Source: Thermodesulfobacterium hydrogeniphilum (GTDB lineage: Bacteria > Desulfobacterota > Thermodesulfobacteria > Thermodesulfobacteriales > Thermodesulfobacteriaceae). From it: a stretch of 64,000 bases of DNA. Both the position numbers and the translations under genes were made by a program. Below are positions 24,647 through 34,077 of the stretch, one piece after another (within the stretch, counting starts at the first letter, position 1; every line of letters begins with the position of its first letter). The stretch is taken from NCBI RefSeq assembly GCF_000746255.1, contig NZ_JQKW01000008.1:62001-126000 (forward strand). The letters run 5' to 3'. The notes beneath the pieces are model-generated. The model worked only from the letters and a program-made list of their open reading frames with translations, was not told the DNA's origin and ran no database searches.

Positions 24647-25105
24647 ATGAGTATTAATAAAGTTATTCTTATTGGAAGATTAGGGGCAGATCCTGAAATA
24701 AGATATACCTTAGATGGGAAACCTGTTGCCAGTTTTAGAATAGCTACTAATGAGGTTATTGTTAAAAATGGGGAAAAAGAAATTCTTACTGAATGGCATA
24801 GGATAGTTGCTTTTGGAAGACTTGCTGAAATTTGTGGAGAATATCTGACCAAAGGGTCACAAGTTTATATAGAAGGTAAATTAAGAACCAGAAAATTTGA
24901 GGATAGACAGGGAATACAAAGATATATTACAGAAATTATAGTACAAAATATACAAATTTTAGGTAAAAAACCTCAAACCTCTCAAACTACAGAATCTTTA
25001 ACCTCACAAGTAGAAAGTTCTCCTAAATTAGTCAAAAAGGATGAACCTTTACCTTTAGAAGAAACTGAAGAACCACTTATAGATGAAGAAGATATTCCCT
25101 TTTAA
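24647..25105 (+). CDS. ssb: Single-stranded DNA-binding protein
   Basis: 152 residues. The OB fold opens with [19 protein letters not shown] and contains [20 protein letters not shown] and [18 protein letters not shown] flexible acidic tail ends in EEDIPF, the tip that recruits DNA repair and replication partners. It acts in replication and recombination. No RBS is evident in the A-rich leader. It is convergent with hemA, the stops only 3 bp apart. Confidence 0.95.
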   Translation: MSINKVILIGRLGADPEIRYTLDGKPVASFRIATNEVIVKNGEKEILTEWHRIVAFGRLAEICGEYLTKGSQVYIEGKLRTRKFEDRQGIQRYITEIIVQNIQILGKKPQTSQTTESLTSQVESSPKLVKKDEPLPLEETEEPLIDEEDIPF

Positions 25106-25108
25106 ATT

Positions 25109-26491
25109 TTATTGAATAATCATCTTCTTAGAATTTTCTTTCTTATTTTCTTTTTTAGACAGTATTTTTTTCTTTTCTACCGATTCTTCAATTTCTGTAG
25201 TATCTTCTTCTGTTTCATCCAAGTTATAGATCTGTCTTATAAGACTAACAGCATATCTACCTTCTTCATGATAGCTTTTTTTGATAAAATTAATAGGAAA
25301 ATAAAGCATTTTTTGAACTAAAGATTTAGTTAAAATTTCAATAGCTTCTTTTTCTTCTTCAGAAAGATTTTTAAGTTTTTTAAGAGTTTTAGAAAGCTCT
25401 TTTTGTCTTAAACGTTCAGCTTTTTCACTTAAAGCTCTAACTGTAGGATGATAATCAAGTTCTTTTAACCATTTCTGAAATTTTAAAACCTCTTCTTCTA
25501 TAATAATTTTAGCTCTAAAAGCTTCTTTTTGCCTTTCTTTAAGATTTTCTTCTACTACTTCTTTTAAATCATCTATATCGTAAAGAAATACATTTTCCAA
25601 TTTATTAACTTCTGGTTCTACATCCCTTGGAACAGCTATATCAATAATAAATAAAGGCTTAAATCTTCTTGCCTTAAGAATAGAAGCTACCATATCTTTA
25701 GTAATTACAAAAGAAGGTGCTCCTGTAGAGGAAATAACTATATCAGCTTTAATGAGAACATTAGGGAGTTCCTCTAAAGAATAGGCTTCACCTTTAAATT
25801 TTTCTGCAAGTTCTACAGCTTTTGATAAGGTTCTATTAGCAATAAGAACTTTATTAGCACCACCTGAAATAAAATGCATAAAAGCAAGTTCTGCCATTTC
25901 TCCGGCACCAACTAAAAGCACTGTTTTGTTTTTTAAAGAACCGAGAATTTTTTTTGCAAGTTCATAAGCTGCATAACTTATAGAAACAGCTCCTCCTCCA
26001 ATCCCTGTCTCTGTGCGAACTCTTTTAGCAACAAAAAAGCATCTATGTAAAAGTCTATTTAATACTAAACCAGAAGTTCTATATTTTAAAGCATCTTTAT
26101 AAGCATCTTTTACTTGCCCTAATATTTGAGGTTCACCTATTACCAAAGAATCAAGACCACAGGCTACTTCAAAAAGATGTTTTACAGCTTCCTCATTTTC
26201 CAAAAAATAAAGATGTGGTTTTAACTCTTTCCATTTAAAAGAACTTTCTTTTTCTAAAAATGAAGAAAAATCTCTTAAAAATTCTTCTTTTTTAAATCTT
26301 TCTAAAATAAAACAAAATTCAACTCTATTACAAGTTGACAGAAAAAAGGCTTCCTTAAAAGACGGTATTTGAGATTTTAGTTTTTCCAAGGGATGAGAAA
26401 GAGAGGTTTTAAAAGATAATTTCTCCCTAATTTCAACTGGAGCAGTTTTATGATTTAAACCTATTAAAATTATAATATATTCAGGAAACAT
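25109..26491 (-). CDS. hemA: Glutamyl-tRNA reductase
   Basis: Reduces Glu-tRNA(Glu) to glutamate-1-semialdehyde, first step of C5 haem/corrin synthesis. LIGLNHKTAPVEIREKLSF and FFLSTCNRVEFCF (catalytic Cys) are in the N-terminal domain; GLDSLVIGEPQILGQVKDAY and VLLVGAGEMAELAFMHF (NADPH site) follow. 460 residues, with an extra charged tail of about 40 residues rich in Glu and Lys after RQIYNLDE. It overlaps the upstream ccsA-like gene by 11 bp, a common hemA neighbour. Tetrapyrroles are needed for cytochromes and for the corrinoid made through cobO. Confidence 0.95.
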   Translation of the reverse strand: MFPEYIIILIGLNHKTAPVEIREKLSFKTSLSHPLEKLKSQIPSFKEAFFLSTCNRVEFCFILERFKKEEFLRDFSSFLEKESSFKWKELKPHLYFLENEEAVKHLFEVACGLDSLVIGEPQILGQVKDAYKDALKYRTSGLVLNRLLHRCFFVAKRVRTETGIGGGAVSISYAAYELAKKILGSLKNKTVLLVGAGEMAELAFMHFISGGANKVLIANRTLSKAVELAEKFKGEAYSLEELPNVLIKADIVISSTGAPSFVITKDMVASILKARRFKPLFIIDIAVPRDVEPEVNKLENVFLYDIDDLKEVVEENLKERQKEAFRAKIIIEEEVLKFQKWLKELDYHPTVRALSEKAERLRQKELSKTLKKLKNLSEEEKEAIEILTKSLVQKMLYFPINFIKKSYHEEGRYAVSLIRQIYNLDETEEDTTEIEESVEKKKILSKKENKKENSKKMIIQ

Positions 26492-27305
26492 AGGTATGAA
26501 ATCCTTTAGTAAATAAATTTATCACAAAAAAGCTGATTAACCAGACTCCAAAACCTAAGATAATCATAAAAGCTGATTTTTTACCTCTCCAACCTATTAA
26601 AATCCTTTGATGAATTAAAATGGCATAAATTAACCATAAAATAAATGAATTAACTTCCTTAGGAGACCATCTCCAATATTCAGCATAAACAAGATTGCTC
26701 CATATAGCTCCAGTAATAATAGCTATACTGAGAAATAAAAATCCTAAATATACACACTTTTCACTGACTCTATCTAAATATTCTAAAGGTGGCAATTTTC
26801 TATAAAAAATCCCTAAATGTTTGCGCTTAATTTCTCTTTCTTGTAAAAGATACATTATAGAGGTTACCATAGCAAAAATTAAAAAACCATGAGAAAATAA
26901 TCCAGAAATAGCATGTATAGGAAACCAAAAATTTCTAAAATAAGGTGTAAAAGGCGAAGTAAAAGTAGGAGAAATTATATAAGAAATAAATAAAAAAAAT
27001 AAAATAAAAGGTGAAATGAAAAATCCAACAGTATAAATCTTAAGCCGACTAAAAGAAAAAATAAAATAAATTAATATGAGACACCAAGCTAAAAAATTAG
27101 GTAAATCTTTAAAATACAATGTATTGGTTGAATATATTTCCAAAATTCTAAAAATCCAAAAAATAGAATGAAAGACAAAACCAGATCCTAAAATAAATTG
27201 AGCATACTTTAGAACATCTTTTCTTAAAGTTTTAAAATAAAATCCAAAACCTATAAAAGCCACAAAATAAGCAATAAAGGTTAAAATGAAAAATAGATCG
27301 GTCAT
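26481..27305 (-). CDS. ccsA: Cytochrome c biogenesis protein (CcsA/HemX-like)
   Basis: 274 residues with about eight transmembrane segments. The tryptophan-rich haem-handling motif is WSNLVYAEYWRWSPKEVNS, and a conserved His is in IHAISGLFSHGF. Proteins of this family export or attach haem in System II cytochrome c maturation, or act as HemX beside hemA. The 11-bp overlap with hemA favours a role in haem allocation; the partner ccsB/resB is not in the window. Confidence 0.85.
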   Translation of the reverse strand: MTDLFFILTFIAYFVAFIGFGFYFKTLRKDVLKYAQFILGSGFVFHSIFWIFRILEIYSTNTLYFKDLPNFLAWCLILIYFIFSFSRLKIYTVGFFISPFILFFLFISYIISPTFTSPFTPYFRNFWFPIHAISGLFSHGFLIFAMVTSIMYLLQEREIKRKHLGIFYRKLPPLEYLDRVSEKCVYLGFLFLSIAIITGAIWSNLVYAEYWRWSPKEVNSFILWLIYAILIHQRILIGWRGKKSAFMIILGFGVWLISFFVINLFTKGFHTYVS

Positions 27306-27339
27306 TTATAATTTGTTTAAAAAATTTTTTCAATTAATT

Positions 27340-27747
27340 TTATTTCTTTTTAGCTATGTAAATAGAACAAGGAGCAAAATTAGCCACTTTCGCAGCTGTG
27401 CTACCAAGAGTATATCTTATTATGTCTGGTCTGACTCCTCTTGCTCCCATTATTAATAAATCGGCTTCTTCTTTTTCTACAAAATTCAATATAGCTTCAG
27501 CTATAGAAAATTCAGTTATTATAACTTCTTTAATTTTAAAAGAATCCTGTATATCTATTTTTATCTCATCTAATAAGGCTTTAGCTTTTTCTTTAGCTTT
27601 TTCTTCCTCATCCTTAGACATATCCTCTCTTTTTCTAATAACATGAAGAAGAATTAATTCATCTATAGCATCCTTTAAAAAGTTTTGAATCATTTTTAAA
27701 CCTTCTTTAACATCTTGAGATCCATCATAGGCAATTACTACTTTCAT
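27340..27747 (-). CDS. Universal stress protein (UspA family)
   Basis: 135 residues. MKVVIAYDGSQDVKEGL is the N-terminal strand, and IMGARGVRPDIIRYTLGSTAAKVA is the C-terminal G-x2-G-x9-G(S/T) type nucleotide-binding motif, which suggests an ATP-binding form. RBS GAGGAGG ahead of ATG 27747. Single gene with short gaps on both sides. Physiological trigger unknown. Confidence 0.9.
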   Translation of the reverse strand: MKVVIAYDGSQDVKEGLKMIQNFLKDAIDELILLHVIRKREDMSKDEEEKAKEKAKALLDEIKIDIQDSFKIKEVIITEFSIAEAILNFVEKEEADLLIMGARGVRPDIIRYTLGSTAAKVANFAPCSIYIAKKK

Positions 27748-27803
27748 AAAAACCTCCTCTTTTAAAAGATTAAAAATACTTAATATTATATTTTAACACA
27801 ATT

Positions 27804-29171
27804 TTAAACTTTTTGTAAGTTCTGAAAGAATTCTATATTCTCTTTTCCCCAAAGCTTTATAAATTTTTTGCCAAGAATTCTTATAGTGGTATTCCAAAAA
27901 TTTCCTTTAAATAAATATTTTAAGGCTTCTTTATAACTATAAAAATCTTTAAATAATGTATTATGAAGCTCTTGTAATTCTAAAGGACTTAAATTTTTAG
28001 GATAAAATACTACATGATGACCATCATATAATTCCCAATCTGTAGTAAAAATTCTACCATTATTTAAAAAATCTTCAAATAATTTAGTACCAGGAATAGG
28101 TGTAAGTATTAAAAATTGAACAGAATCAAGGTTTATCTCTTTTGCAAACCTTAAAGTAGCTAAAATACTTTCCTTAGTATCTGTATCAGCTCCTATAACA
28201 AACATACCATGAATTTTTATCCCAAAATTATGAAGAGTTTTTATTCCTTCTTCTATCTCTTTCTTGGTTATGCCCTTTTTATAAAATTTTAAAGTTTCAG
28301 GATTTATAGATTCAATCCCTACATAAACCAAAATACACTTACTCTTTTTCATAAGATACAGAAGTTCTTTATCCTTATAAATATCAATTCTTACTTGAGT
28401 TGACCACTCACCTTTAAAATTATGTCTTATCATATCTTCTAAAAGCTCTTTAGTCCGATTCTTATCAGCTACAAAATTGTCATCATAAAAAAAGACATGT
28501 TGTCCCTTTTTTATATTTTTTAACTCTTCTAAAATAAGATCTTTATTTCTAAACCTATATTTTCTTCCGAACAAGGCAATAACAGAACAGAAAATACATC
28601 CAAAAGGGCATCCACGAGAGGTAGATATAGGATAAATTTTAATTTTATCAGAATTAAAATTCTTGACCAGAGAAAAATCAGGAATAGGAAGGGTATCCAA
28701 ATCTATCCAATCTTTATCCATGGGATTATGATAAATCTTTCCGTTTAATTTATAAGAAAGGTTGGGAACAGAAGAAAAATTAGGCTTTGTGCTTTCTAAT
28801 TGTTCTATTAATTTTACTATAGCTTTTTCCCCTTCTCCTCGTATTACAAAATCAGCAAAATTTAAAGCCTCTTCAGGAAGAAAAGAAACATGTGGTCCCC
28901 CCATAATTACAATTTTTTTGTATTTTTCTTTAACCTGTTGAGCTATTTTATAAGCCCTTTTGGCTGTAGGGGTAATAGTTGAAATCATTACTACATCCGC
29001 ATTTTTCAAAGCATTTTCATCTATCTTCCCCTGCTCTTCTAAAAAGATTTCTACATCATGTCCTTTATTTTTGAGAATAGTTCCTAAAAGTGGCATAGCT
29101 AAACGAGAAAGTTTAAAAGCCGAAAATACATGGGTTCTAAAATTTTTAGGTTCTATACCAACTATTTTCAT
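27804..29171 (-). CDS. B12-binding-domain radical SAM protein
   Basis: 455 residues. Residues 1-150 form a cobalamin-binding-type Rossmann domain (MLPLLGTILKNKG-like, VVMISTITPTAKRAY, IVMGGPHVSFLPEEAL). The radical SAM core has TSRGCPFGCIFCSVI with the C-x3-C-x2-C ligands, then HVFFYDDNFVADK and GMFVIGADTDTKE. The DxHxxG corrinoid motif is not evident, so base-off B12 binding is uncertain. Relatives include methyltransferases and lipid or hopanoid-modifying enzymes; substrate unknown. The final 80 residues are a SPASM-free helical tail. Confidence 0.85.
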   Translation of the reverse strand: MKIVGIEPKNFRTHVFSAFKLSRLAMPLLGTILKNKGHDVEIFLEEQGKIDENALKNADVVMISTITPTAKRAYKIAQQVKEKYKKIVIMGGPHVSFLPEEALNFADFVIRGEGEKAIVKLIEQLESTKPNFSSVPNLSYKLNGKIYHNPMDKDWIDLDTLPIPDFSLVKNFNSDKIKIYPISTSRGCPFGCIFCSVIALFGRKYRFRNKDLILEELKNIKKGQHVFFYDDNFVADKNRTKELLEDMIRHNFKGEWSTQVRIDIYKDKELLYLMKKSKCILVYVGIESINPETLKFYKKGITKKEIEEGIKTLHNFGIKIHGMFVIGADTDTKESILATLRFAKEINLDSVQFLILTPIPGTKLFEDFLNNGRIFTTDWELYDGHHVVFYPKNLSPLELQELHNTLFKDFYSYKEALKYLFKGNFWNTTIRILGKKFIKLWGKENIEFFQNLQKV

Positions 29172-29284
29172 AAAAATACCTTAAATTGAAATTTTTATAT
29201 ATAAATTCTATTATAGAAAAAAAATTAAAAAAGTAAAGCTTATAAATTTTTGCAATATATAATTTTTAATGATAAAATTAAATT

Positions 29285-29743
29285 ATGATTAAAAATAAAG
29301 AGAATATAAAAATGGACTCTAAGGAAAAAGTTAAAAAAATTGCTGAATTTATGAAAAGAAATGATAAAGTTGCTATATGGTTAAATGTAAATTTAATAAA
29401 TATAGCTCCTGGTTATGCTTTAATTGAAATGAAAGTGAGAGAAGATATGCTTAATGCAGCTAATGTTTGTCAAGGAGGAGTTATTTTTTCCTTTGCAGAT
29501 TTTGCTTTTGCTTTGGCATCTAATTCTCATGGAAAAATAGCTTTAGCTATTTCATCAAATATATATTATCCTTCCAGTGCTAAATTAGGAGAATACCTAT
29601 TAGCAGAAGCAAAAGAAATTGCTTTAACCAGAAGAACAGGTGTATATGAAGTAAAGGTCTTTGAAAAAGAAACTAAAAGATTAGTAGCTTTATTTACAGG
29701 ACAAGTTTATAGAAAAGAAGAAGAACTTTTAACAAAAATTTAA
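29285..29743 (+). CDS. PaaI-like hotdog-fold thioesterase
   Basis: 152 residues from ATG 29285; an in-frame ATG at 29312 (MDSKEKVKKIAEFMKRND) is an equally plausible start as neither has a clear RBS. Hotdog motif: NAANVCQGGVIFSFADFAFALASNSHG. The usual catalytic Asp/Glu region is present as SFADFAFA. Likely hydrolyses acyl-CoA or aryl-CoA esters in the cytoplasm; substrate unknown. Its stop codon overlaps the stop of the opposite gene through a shared TTAA. Confidence 0.85.
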   Translation: MIKNKENIKMDSKEKVKKIAEFMKRNDKVAIWLNVNLINIAPGYALIEMKVREDMLNAANVCQGGVIFSFADFAFALASNSHGKIALAISSNIYYPSSAKLGEYLLAEAKEIALTRRTGVYEVKVFEKETKRLVALFTGQVYRKEEELLTKI

Positions 29744-30981
29744 TATACTATACAATTTTTGCCTTTTAGTTTAGCTTTATAAAGTTTTTTATCTGCATCA
29801 ATCAACATATCTTTTAAAGAATTTTTAGCTCCAGTTTCTACCCCTATAGATATTGTATAAGGTATTTCTATATTCTCCAATTTTATAGGATGCTCCTCTA
29901 TATATTTTCTAAAATTTTCTAAATGTTCTAAAAGTTTGGAGAAGCTGCTATAAGTTACTAATATAACAAATTCTTCTCCGCCTATACGGGCTAAAAGATC
30001 TTCTTCTCTTTGAAAAAAATTTTGTAATTTTTTTGCAAAATCTTTTAATACTATATCTCCAACATCATGACCATAAGTATCATTAATTTTTTTAAAATCA
30101 TCAATATCTATAATTATACACGCTATATTTAATTTCCTTCTTTTAGCCAAATTCCATAATTTTGGAGCCTCTTCAAAAAAGTATCTCCGATTATATAATT
30201 CTGTTAAAGGATCTTTATATGCATAAAATTCAAGTTCTTCAATAAGATCAAGCATTTCTATAGCATTTGTAACTCTTACCATAAATTCTTCTTTACTAAA
30301 AGGCTTCTGTAAAAAATCATTAGCTCCAGCTTTTAAAAGTATAGGTATCATTTTAGGTTTTATTACTCCTGAAACAATTATTATCCCTAATTCACTTTTT
30401 TTATATTTCTCTCTTAATTCATAAATAAATTCTAAAGTATTTTCTTCGGGAAGATAATAATCTAATATAATTAATTTTATGTCAGGATTAGAATTTAATA
30501 TTTCTTTTGCTTGAGAAATACTTGGTGCGTCAAATACTTTAAATAACATACTTTCTAAAATTCTTTTCATTATTAATCTATCAGTTAATGAATCTTCTAT
30601 TATAAGAACCTCTGTCTTCATATTTTTTAAAGATCTTTTTATTACATCAATAATAAGGTTGGTAATCTTAGGAGTACCTTTAACTAAATAATCTATTACT
30701 CCTTTATTTAAAATTTCTTCTCTTAATTTTTCATCATAGTTATCTGTAAAAACTATAGTAGGAATCTTACGGTTTAACAATAAATCTACACTTTCACCTT
30801 TCTTAGCATCAGGTAAACAATAATCACAGATAGCAAGAGTATAAGTTTTATAATTTAATTTTTCTTTCAACTCTTTTAAAGATATAGCAGTATCAACTTT
30901 TAAAGATAATTTTTGACTGATTAATTTGGAAAGTAACTTTAAAATAATCTTATCATCATCAACTATTAAAATTTCTATCAT
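29740..30981 (-). CDS. Diguanylate cyclase response regulator (REC-REC-GGDEF)
   Basis: 413 residues in a PleD-like order. REC1 (about 1-115) has LIVDDDKIILKLLS, phospho-acceptor region ICDYCLPDAKKGES and IVFTDNYDEK. REC2 (about 118-240) has VLIIEDSLTDRLIMKRIL, LIILDYYLPEEN and FLQKPFSKEEF. The GGDEF domain (about 250-413) has DPLTELYNRRYFFEE and RIGGEEFVILVT, an active-site form. It therefore probably makes cyclic di-GMP upon phosphorylation. No histidine kinase lies nearby, so its sensor is encoded elsewhere. Confidence 0.93.
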   Translation of the reverse strand: MIEILIVDDDKIILKLLSKLISQKLSLKVDTAISLKELKEKLNYKTYTLAICDYCLPDAKKGESVDLLLNRKIPTIVFTDNYDEKLREEILNKGVIDYLVKGTPKITNLIIDVIKRSLKNMKTEVLIIEDSLTDRLIMKRILESMLFKVFDAPSISQAKEILNSNPDIKLIILDYYLPEENTLEFIYELREKYKKSELGIIIVSGVIKPKMIPILLKAGANDFLQKPFSKEEFMVRVTNAIEMLDLIEELEFYAYKDPLTELYNRRYFFEEAPKLWNLAKRRKLNIACIIIDIDDFKKINDTYGHDVGDIVLKDFAKKLQNFFQREEDLLARIGGEEFVILVTYSSFSKLLEHLENFRKYIEEHPIKLENIEIPYTISIGVETGAKNSLKDMLIDADKKLYKAKLKGKNCIVY

Positions 30982-31002
30982 TTAAAAACCAGTTTAAATA
31001 AA

Positions 31003-33339
31003 TTACATTTTTTTAATTATAAATTTTTCCAAAGGATTATCAAGCGATAATAAATCTTTTAAAAATTTTAAAATAGAAAAATTTTCTTTAAAAACTTCTA
31101 TTCTATATTTTTTTTCTTTTGATAAAATCTTTAATTCATCACTAATAATAGGTTCTATTTTAATTTTTTCATCAAGAGGAATCATTTCAAATACAAGTTT
31201 TCTTTTTTTAAGTACAGGTTTTTGTAGCCTTTCATAGACTTCTATAATTCTTAAACCTTTATATATCTCAAGACCTTTGATTTTCTCTGCTAAACCTTTT
31301 TCATACATAGCAAATGCTATAAATTCTTTTTCAGAAAAGATTCCTATAGGTAAAGCATTATCTACTACCAACTTGGGATGCGGATGGAATCCTGATGTAT
31401 AAATAAGTGGTAGATTCATCTGATTAAATTTTAAAATAAAAAGCCTAATAATTTCTAACTGAGAAAGATAAATAGCCTTATCTTTTTTAGTATAGTATAT
31501 TTCATACCAAATCTCGTAAAATTTTGATTTTATCTTAGAAATATTTAACTCTAAAAATTTATTATCTTCTTTTATATCCTTAGCCAGGATGTTTTTTATT
31601 TTTTTATAACAAACACCACATTTATAACATTTTTCAAACCTACAATCTTTTGTAATTTCTGCTTTATAAGCCTTTTCTCTTTCTTTTAATAAAAATCCTC
31701 TGGAAACTCTTAAATCTATATGCTCCCAGGGCAATTTTTCATCAAGAGATCTTTCCTTTAAATAAGAAGTTAAATCTATACCTAATTTTTTTGAAGTTTC
31801 CTGCCAAATCTGAAAATTAAAATATTCTTTCCAGCTATCCAAACGAGCACCTTTATAATAAACTGCTTCTATTAAATGGCTTAATTTCCTATCTCCTCTT
31901 GCTATAACTCCCTCTAAAAAGCTTTGTTCAGGTTGATGATATTTAAAAGCTCTCTTTAACTCTTTTTTCAAAAATTTAATTTTTTCATAAGTTTCTTCTA
32001 TAGAGATCTGCCTTTCCCATTGAAAAGGTGTGTGAGGTTTAGGAATAAAAGTTGAGACCGAAACAGTAATTTCTAATTTAGGTAATAATTTTTTTAAATC
32101 TTTATAAAGCTTTATAATTCCTTTCAAGTCCTCTTCTGTTTCAGTAGGAAGACCTATCATAAAATAAAGTTTTATTTTTCTCCATCCCAAGTTATAAGCT
32201 ATTTTAGCTTCTTCAAAAAGTTTGTTTATATCTATATCTTTATTAATAACCTTCCTCAATCTTTCTGTTCCTGCTTCAGGAGCAAAAGTGAGTCCGGATT
32301 TTCTACCAAGTTTTATAAAATCTAAAATCTCTTCATCAATACTTCCCACTCTCAAAGAGGGTAAAGAAAAAGCATATTTTCTAAAAATAGTATTTTCATA
32401 AAAAATTTTTTTAAGGTTTTTTATTAAATCTTTTAAACAGGTATAATCACTGGTAGAAAGAGACATTAAAGAAACTTCTGTATAGCCGGTTTGTTTTATA
32501 TTTTTTGATATTTGATTTAAGATGTAATTTACACTTTTTTCTCTTACAGGACGATAATAAAAACTTGCTTCGCAAAATCTGCATCCTCTGGTACAACCTC
32601 TGGAAATTTCCAGAGGGATTCTATCGTGAGCCAAAGGAATAACCGGTGTTCCAAAATTCCACAAAATTTCTTTTTTATTTAAATTTTCTATTATACGTCT
32701 TTTTACTTTATTTTTAAAAACTGGGACATAAACTCCTTCTATTTTTACAAGTTCTTTCCAAAGATCTTCTCTTGAAGTCTTATCTTTTTTCCATAATTCT
32801 ATAATTTTTATTACTTCTAAAATAGCCTCTTCTCCATCACCTATAATAATGGCATCAAAAAAATCTGCTATTGGTTCTGGATTTCCACAGCTTGGTCCAC
32901 CTCCAAGAATAACTGGTTCTTTAAGGCTTCTTTCTTCAGCTTTAAAAGTGATTTTAGATAAATCTAAGATCTGCAAAATGCTGGTTGCTAAAAGTTCATA
33001 AGCATAAGAAATTCCTATAATATCAAATTCTTTTAAAGATTTTCTATAGTTAACACTTAAAAGGGGAATGTTAGAGGTTTTCAATTCTTTCTCAAAATCA
33101 GGAGCTACTGCAAAAACAAAATCAGCCAAATAATCAGGATTCTGATTAATTAAATAAGCCAAAATATTTATACCTAAATGAGACCTCCCTACTTCATAAA
33201 GGTCAGGATAAGCAAAACACACTTTTATTTTGGTTTCTTCCCAGTATTTCTTAGAAAAAGAAGGCTCTTCACCTATATATCTTGAAGGCTTTTTAACTTT
33301 AATTAAAATGGAATAAGGATAATCTAAATTTTTTAACAT
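31003..33339 (-). CDS. TIGR03960-type radical SAM protein fused to DUF2344
   Basis: 778 residues. N-terminal B12-binding-like region (KVCFAYPDLYEVGRSHLG, VILGGGPSCGNPEPIADF), a radical SAM core with EISRGCTRGCRFCEASFYYRP, and at the C-terminus a DUF2344 domain (KAIYLSQLEIIRL, SGFHPHPKLVV). A Cys-rich link, CRFEKCYKCGVC, lies between them and may hold a second Fe-S cluster. This fusion is widespread, often near rne/rng or obg genes, but its reaction is not established. It is divergent from the DUF429 gene across an 18-bp gap. Confidence 0.88.
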   Translation of the reverse strand: MLKNLDYPYSILIKVKKPSRYIGEEPSFSKKYWEETKIKVCFAYPDLYEVGRSHLGINILAYLINQNPDYLADFVFAVAPDFEKELKTSNIPLLSVNYRKSLKEFDIIGISYAYELLATSILQILDLSKITFKAEERSLKEPVILGGGPSCGNPEPIADFFDAIIIGDGEEAILEVIKIIELWKKDKTSREDLWKELVKIEGVYVPVFKNKVKRRIIENLNKKEILWNFGTPVIPLAHDRIPLEISRGCTRGCRFCEASFYYRPVREKSVNYILNQISKNIKQTGYTEVSLMSLSTSDYTCLKDLIKNLKKIFYENTIFRKYAFSLPSLRVGSIDEEILDFIKLGRKSGLTFAPEAGTERLRKVINKDIDINKLFEEAKIAYNLGWRKIKLYFMIGLPTETEEDLKGIIKLYKDLKKLLPKLEITVSVSTFIPKPHTPFQWERQISIEETYEKIKFLKKELKRAFKYHQPEQSFLEGVIARGDRKLSHLIEAVYYKGARLDSWKEYFNFQIWQETSKKLGIDLTSYLKERSLDEKLPWEHIDLRVSRGFLLKEREKAYKAEITKDCRFEKCYKCGVCYKKIKNILAKDIKEDNKFLELNISKIKSKFYEIWYEIYYTKKDKAIYLSQLEIIRLFILKFNQMNLPLIYTSGFHPHPKLVVDNALPIGIFSEKEFIAFAMYEKGLAEKIKGLEIYKGLRIIEVYERLQKPVLKKRKLVFEMIPLDEKIKIEPIISDELKILSKEKKYRIEVFKENFSILKFLKDLLSLDNPLEKFIIKKM

Positions 33340-33357
33340 ATTTTTAAAATTTACTAT

Positions 33358-34023
33358 ATGTTTTATTATTTGGGAATAGATATAGCAGGTTATAAAAATA
33401 CTTGGGCTGTGGTTTTAAGTTTAGAAAAGAAAGAAATATATTTAAAAACTATTTTATCCTTAAAAAATCCTCTTAAACCCAATAGTGTGAGTCTTAAAGA
33501 CATAGTAAATTTTTGCCAAAATAATAAGGTTTTAGCAGTAGCTATAGATGCCCCTTTGAGTTTTTCTATAGAAAGTGAAAAAGGAATAAGAAATTCAGAT
33601 AAAGTTCTTAGAGATTTATTGCCTTCTGAAGCCAAAACTTGGGTAGTTTCTTATAATGCTCTTATGGCTATACCTATAAGGGCTTATTTATTAGCTCAAA
33701 CTATAGCTCCCTATTGTGGAACTATAATTGAAACTCATCCAAGAGCAAGTTTTTATTTTTCTTTACCTAATAACAAAAAAACACTTGCATTTATTTATAA
33801 AAAAGTTAATCTTAATAAAGAAAAAAAATTTTTAATAAATTGGTTAGAAAGTAAATTTGATCTTTGTCTTTCTTTTGATTTTAAAGTGACAGAAGGAATT
33901 TTGGATGCTATTTTATGTGGTGTAACAGGATACTTTTATCATAGGTATCCTGAAAAACTTTTATTCCTTCCTGAAAAAAGTAATTTAAAAGGATTTGGTC
34001 CTTTTGTGGTTATTTACTTTTAA
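33358..34023 (+). CDS. DUF429 family protein
   Basis: 221 residues. YYLGIDIAGYKNTWAVVL looks like an RNase H/actin-type first strand, VLAVAIDAPLSFS follows, then TIIETHPRASFYFSLP and VTEGILDAILCGVTGYF near the end. The acidic residues in these motifs match DUF429, a predicted nuclease-like family (RNase H fold) with no assigned role. Starts 18 bp from the divergent radical SAM gene with no visible RBS. Confidence 0.78.
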   Translation: MFYYLGIDIAGYKNTWAVVLSLEKKEIYLKTILSLKNPLKPNSVSLKDIVNFCQNNKVLAVAIDAPLSFSIESEKGIRNSDKVLRDLLPSEAKTWVVSYNALMAIPIRAYLLAQTIAPYCGTIIETHPRASFYFSLPNNKKTLAFIYKKVNLNKEKKFLINWLESKFDLCLSFDFKVTEGILDAILCGVTGYFYHRYPEKLLFLPEKSNLKGFGPFVVIYF

Positions 34024-34077
34024 ATTTTTAAATTTAATTTAAAATTTTAAAAAATTTTTTAAAAGGGGTTGCTTAAT